From Silvimonas sp. JCM 19000 (GTDB lineage Bacteria; Pseudomonadota; Gammaproteobacteria; Burkholderiales; Chitinibacteraceae): 11,411 nucleotides of DNA. Shown here piece after piece: positions 8,473 through 11,411 of the stretch. Position numbers and translations under genes: made by a program. Under the pieces are notes generated by a model, which was not told where the DNA came from, did not search any database, and saw only the letters and a program-made list of their open reading frames with translations. Location: assembly GCA_001313065.1 (NCBI GenBank), contig BBFD01000126.1:1-11411 (forward strand). Reading direction: 5' to 3'. The number at the start of each line of letters is the position of its first letter. The first letter of the stretch is position 1.

Positions 8473-8712
8473 TTAGCGCGGGCGAGCCGTAATCCAGTCG
8501 AACGGTGCCTCGGCCCGACCGCTGAGCAGTGAGCGCGCCAGCGCGGTGAAATCGGCATGCGCCAGATCCACATTGGCGGTGAGCTCATCAAGCGTTTGCA
8601 ACGCGGGCGAGGTCGGATCGCTATACGCGCTGACCAGCGCGGTATGCAAGGTTGCGCCAGCTTCTTGCCACAACTGGTAGGCAGCGTTCAAACGGGCAAA
8701 TTCGGGGGGCAT
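8473..8712 (-). CDS. Small hypothetical protein, 79 aa
   Basis: I do not recognise this protein. It is short, soluble and probably helical, with no signal peptide or membrane segment. It runs MPPEFARLNAAYQLWQEAG at the start, has SDPTSPALQTLDELTANVD in the middle and ends APFDWITARPR. The start is well supported by AGGAG at 8720-8724, seven bases before ATG 8712. The frame is intact. It lies on the same strand as TetR (stop at 8917) but 204 bases away, so it probably has its own promoter. The overlapping minus-strand frame at 8370-8591 looks like a shadow with no ribosome site. Function is unknown and no partner is evident. Confidence 0.65.
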   Translation of the reverse strand: MPPEFARLNAAYQLWQEAGATLHTALVSAYSDPTSPALQTLDELTANVDLAHADFTALARSLLSGRAEAPFDWITARPR

Positions 8713-8894
8713 GGGTTATCTCCTGAAAAGGCAAAAGCGGGCCGTCGCGCAGCAGTGGCATTCCATCAAATTGCATATCCGCAATTACGATAGTGCAGCG
8801 CCAAGCAAATGTCTGTGTTGACTATTGTCAGCCGCGAATGTTTCAGATTTGCCGTCTTGCCCAGGCTTGGTGCTTGCATCGCACCGCGCCAACC

Positions 8895-8914
8895 GCGCCG
8901 TAACAAAGCGGCGC
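8895..8914 (-). terminator. GC-rich hairpin after the TetR gene, weak terminator candidate
   Basis: A 6-bp stem GCGCCG (8895-8900) / CGGCGC (8909-8914) with an 8-base loop begins three bases beyond the TetR stop. On the minus strand it is not followed by a T-tract, so intrinsic termination would be inefficient; it may only stabilise the mRNA end. Confidence 0.3.
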
Positions 8915-8916
8915 CA

Positions 8917-9573
8917 TTACTGCGGCTGCAATCCCCGTAGCAACAAAGCCAGCGCATGGTCGGCAATCTGCTGCGGCCCCAGATGTGCTCGCAGCGGATC
9001 GTCCTGCCATTTGGCCGAGGCCGATAACGGCAGCACGGTCAGGCCGATCAAGGTGGTGAACAGCAATACGGGCTCGATCTGCGCATTGATCAGCCCGTCA
9101 CGCTGCCAACGCTTGATGGTATCCAGCATCTGGATATGCGGTTTGCGCCCCAGCCGCAATTGCACACGCTGCTTGAACATATCGTCTTCACTGATCATCT
9201 CGCGCAGCCAGAAGGTGCCAAACCACGGGTAGCGCGAGTTGATATTCATCAGGCGCTCAACCAGCAGCTGGATCACCGTAAACGGCTCGTCGGGATGGGC
9301 CTCAAAGACATCATCGAAGGTGGCACGCACCGGCATAAAGCGCTCGGCCAGCAGCGTGTCGAGCAGCTGCTCACGTGTCTTGAAGTAATAGTGCGCGGCC
9401 GCTGGCGTCATATTGGCGGCGCGAGCCACAGCGGCAATCGTCGTCTCGGCCGCGCCATATTTGGCGCAAATCGACAAAGCGATATCCAGCAGGCGGTCTC
9501 GCTGGTTTTCTTGCCCCGCCGCCGCAGCGGGACGCCCCGGACGGCGCGCGGGTTTGGTGGGCTGGTCCTGCAC
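8917..9573 (-). CDS. TetR/AcrR-family transcriptional repressor, divergent from DHA2 exporter
   Basis: A 218-residue TetR-family regulator with intact frame. A basic N-terminal arm (KPARRPGRP) precedes the helix-turn-helix at about residues 43-64, with TTIAAVARAANMTPAAAHYYFKTR matching the TetR recognition region and its closing YYFKTREQLL. The remaining ~140 residues form the variable ligand-binding and dimerisation domain, including RYPWFGTFWLREMISEDD. The start is GTG at 9573, chosen because GGAG (9579-9582) lies five bases upstream and no in-frame ATG fits as well. Divergence from a DHA2 efflux gene with dyad repeats between them is the classic layout of a repressor that releases the exporter when it binds a pump substrate. 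That regulatory role and autoregulation are inferred. Confidence 0.92.
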   Translation of the reverse strand: MQDQPTKPARRPGRPAAAAGQENQRDRLLDIALSICAKYGAAETTIAAVARAANMTPAAAHYYFKTREQLLDTLLAERFMPVRATFDDVFEAHPDEPFTVIQLLVERLMNINSRYPWFGTFWLREMISEDDMFKQRVQLRLGRKPHIQMLDTIKRWQRDGLINAQIEPVLLFTTLIGLTVLPLSASAKWQDDPLRAHLGPQQIADHALALLLRGLQPQ

Positions 9574-9594
9574 GGTGTCTCCAGTATGAGTGAC

Positions 9595-9618
9595 GGATAT
9601 TAACAGCTGCCTCTATCC
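9595..9618. promoter_or_regulatory. Candidate TetR operator 1 (symmetric dyad)
   Basis: GGATA (9595-9599) and TATCC (9614-9618) are exact inverted repeats placed symmetrically about a central palindrome CAGCTG (9604-9609); all three share the centre 9606.5. The 24-bp site ends two bases before the exporter -35 box and lies upstream of the tetR start, so one bound dimer could affect both genes. TetR dimers usually bind such dyads. Binding is inferred. Confidence 0.5.
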
Positions 9619-9620
9619 AA

Positions 9621-9649
9621 TTGACATATCGGGCAAAGGCATATATTAA
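9621..9649 (+). promoter_or_regulatory. Sigma-70 promoter for the DHA2 exporter
   Basis: A perfect -35 TTGACA (9621-9626) is followed after 17 bases by TATTAA (9644-9649), which matches four of six bases of the -10 consensus. The exporter ATG is 33 bases downstream. No equally good promoter was found for the tetR direction. Confidence 0.65.
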
Positions 9650-9666
9650 TTGCGTCGTTAATTAAT
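9645..9666. promoter_or_regulatory. Candidate TetR operator 2 (AT-rich dyad over the -10)
   Basis: ATTAATT (9645-9651) and AATTAAT (9660-9666) are perfect 7-base inverted repeats with an 8-base spacer. The dyad overlaps the -10 box and runs to just before the ribosome site, a position where a bound repressor would block transcription. AT-rich sequence makes chance symmetry more likely than for the GGATA/TATCC dyad. Confidence 0.4.
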
Positions 9667-9681
9667 TAGGTAGCCCTTTGT

Positions 9682-11197
9682 ATGAACAGCAGAACTTCAG
9701 ACCCCCTGACCCCAGCGGCACAGCACGCTGGCCACCCGCCCATCTGGGTGCTTATGAGCGCGCTGATGCTGGTCATGCTGCTCTCGGCGCTCGACCAGAC
9801 CATCGTGTCGACGTCTTTGCCCACTATCGTAAGCGACTTGGGCGGCTTTCAATCATTATCCTGGGTCGTCACGGCTTACTTGCTCAGCTCGACCATCGTC
9901 GTCCCTTTATACGGCAAGCTGGGCGATCTGTTTGGCCGCAAGATTGTGCTACAGACCGCCATCGTGCTGTTCCTGCTCGGCTCGGCACTATGCGGATTGT
10001 CGCAAAACATGACGCAGCTTATTTTGACCCGCGCGCTGCAAGGCATGGGCGGTGGTGGTCTGATGGTGATCAGCATGGCCGTGGTTGGCGATGTCATCCC
10101 ACCGGCGGAGCGCGGACGCTATCAAGGTCTGTTTGGCGGCATCTTCGGGGTCGCAACCGTCATTGGCCCATTGATTGGCGGCTTTTTTTGTTGAGCACTT
10201 TTCCTGGCGCTGGGTGTTCTACATCAACCTGCCACTCGGCCTGCTGGCTTTGGCGGTGATCGCCGCCGTGTTCAAGCCGCATGTGGCCCGTGTAAAGCAT
10301 GAGATCGATTACTGGGGCGCCGGCTTTCTGGCGCTCGCCCTCACCTGTTTCATCATGTTTACCACCGAAGCGGGCACCAGCTTGCCGTGGACTTCCGCCC
10401 AGCTCTGGCTCTACCTGTTTGTCGGTGTGATGTCCGCGCTCGGGTTTATCAATGAAGAACGCACGGCGGCCGAGCCGATCATGCCGCTAAGCCTGTTCCG
10501 CATGCGGACCTTTGTCATATGTAGTGCATTGGGCTTTCTGATCGGTGCAGCACTGTTTGGCTCGGTCACGTATTTGCCGCTCTATTTACAAGTGGTCAAA
10601 GGCTCCACGCCCTCTGAAGCCGGTATGCAATTGTTGCCGCTGATGGGTGGGCTGTTGCTCGCGTCGATGATCAGCGGACGAGTAATCAGCAAGATTGGAC
10701 GCTATCGCTTCTTTCCCATTGCGGGCAGTTTGATTGCCGCCATCGGCATGTTGCTGCTGGCGCAATTGCAGGACAGCAGCCCTTTAAATGTGCTCTATCT
10801 CTATGCGGGCCTATTGGGCATAGGGCTGGGGATGGTGATGCAAGTATTGGTGCTGGCGGTACAGAACACGGTCGACATCAGGCAACTGGGCGTGGCGACT
10901 TCGGGCGTGACCCTGTTTCGCATGATCGGCGGCTCCTTGGGCGTATCACTGTTCGGCGCGCTGTTTACGCATGGCCTGAACAGCCGCCTCGCCGATGTGT
11001 TTCCGCAGGGCATGCCCGCACCGCGCGCGGTCGCCGCATTGAATTCACTTTCGCCTGCTGCGCATGCGCAATACCTGCACGCCTTCGGCGCTTCACTGCA
11101 CAGCGTGTTTTATATCGCCGCATGTGTGGCCGCCGTTGGCTTTGTGTTGGCGTGGGGTCTGCGAGACGAGCCTTTGAAAGGACATGGCCGACACTGA
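9682..11197 (+). CDS. DHA2-family MFS multidrug exporter, EmrB/QacA-like (one frameshift)
   Basis: Proton-driven drug exporter of the 14-helix DHA2 branch of the major facilitator superfamily, 504 residues after repair, the usual length. LDQTIVSTSLPTIV is the family motif in helix 1. GKLGDLFGRKIV is MFS motif A between helices 2 and 3, LTRALQGMGGGG is motif B, and VIGPLIGGFF is motif C, typical of drug/proton antiporters. SWRWVFYINLPLG follows as in EmrB relatives. A run of seven T (10183-10189) ends the frame at a TGA; six T would join GGFF to VEHFSWRW and make the length divisible by three. The start ATG 9682 has AGGTAG about ten bases upstream; the TTG-started frame at 9678 is a shadow. 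It is likely repressed by the divergent TetR. Substrates cannot be predicted. No EmrA-like partner is visible. Confidence 0.9.
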
Positions 11198-11226
11198 GCG
11201 TCGCATGTCGTGATGTTGTGCGCTTG

Positions 11227-11254
11227 AAAGCCCCTGCTAGCAGGGGCTTTTTTT
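11227..11254 (+). terminator. Rho-independent terminator of the DHA2 gene
   Basis: AAAGCCCCTG (11227-11236) pairs exactly with CAGGGGCTTT (11241-11250) across a CTAG loop, followed by four further T so that seven T in a row end the hairpin. It begins 30 bases after the exporter stop. On the minus strand no comparable T-tract follows. Confidence 0.9.
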
Positions 11255-11411
11255 GTCGACTGTCAGCGGGGACGGCGTATGGGCTACGCGAACTCGAAGG
11301 GTTGCCTGGCACCAGGACCGTTGCGGTAACCGGATAACGTGCGGCATCCGACCAGCAAAGTGGAAGCCCTGGCGGTACCAGTCTCTGGCAGATGCACGAT
11401 AGCGGCGCCGC
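11255..11411. other. Window end: no recognisable gene
   Basis: Minus-strand frames remain open to the window edge for about 40-50 codons, but none shows a ribosome site, a start or a known motif. I see no RNA gene or repeat. A gene entering from outside cannot be excluded. Confidence 0.4.

Noticed and set aside
9678..10259. 193-codon frame starting with TTG just before the exporter ATG
   Set aside because: Out of frame with the MFS motifs and rich in W, R and H; a shadow.
1..11411. CRISPR arrays, tRNA, rRNA, insertion sequences or phage genes
   Set aside because: I saw no regularly spaced repeats, transposase or integrase motifs, cloverleaf structures or terminal inverted repeats.

Overview
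The window is GC-rich bacterial DNA. It most likely comes from a betaproteobacterium (perhaps Neisseriales or Burkholderiales). That placement is an inference from GC-rich codon use and from the look of the YjbH, glycosyltransferase and DHA2 proteins; nothing here fixes the species.

Layout. (1) 1-1241, plus strand: the C-terminal part of a YjbH-type outer-membrane exopolysaccharide protein, ending at a strong hairpin (1258-1291) that probably terminates transcription from both sides. (2) 1343-7938, minus strand: a tightly packed seven-gene operon. In transcription order it holds a membrane-anchored family 2 glycosyltransferase, a DAO-fold FAD oxidoreductase, a large polytopic membrane protein that looks like a GT-C glycosyltransferase, an extended-SDR NAD-dependent epimerase/dehydratase, a TIM-barrel sugar isomerase/epimerase, a four-helix EamA/SMR (ArnE-like) transporter and a soluble DPM1-like glycosyltransferase. 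Neighbouring genes abut or overlap by a few bases. (3) 7939-8472: a gene-free leader/intergenic stretch with several inverted repeats. (4) 8473-8712, minus: a small unknown protein with a good Shine-Dalgarno. (5) 8917-9573, minus: a TetR-family repressor, divergent from (6) 9682-11197, plus: a 14-helix DHA2 drug exporter. A promoter and two dyad-symmetric candidate operators lie between them, and a textbook terminator follows the exporter.

How the genes may work together. The operon has every class of part needed for a lipid-linked sugar pathway of the Arn/Gtr type: sugar-making enzymes, polyprenyl-phosphate glycosyltransferases, a small flippase and a periplasmic-side GT-C transferase. I do not recognise it as a characterised system, and it is the best candidate here for undescribed biology. 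TetR and the exporter form a separate efflux module.

Caution on quality. As written, almost every gene longer than about 700 bases is broken by single-base frameshifts. I count about 18 sites, and the protein sequence continues cleanly across each one. Two patterns dominate: A/T runs of six or more are the wrong length, and a C is missing from CCTG-like sites, four times creating an immediate TGA. The regularity across unrelated genes points to consensus sequencing errors rather than decay, so I annotate full genes and flag each break.
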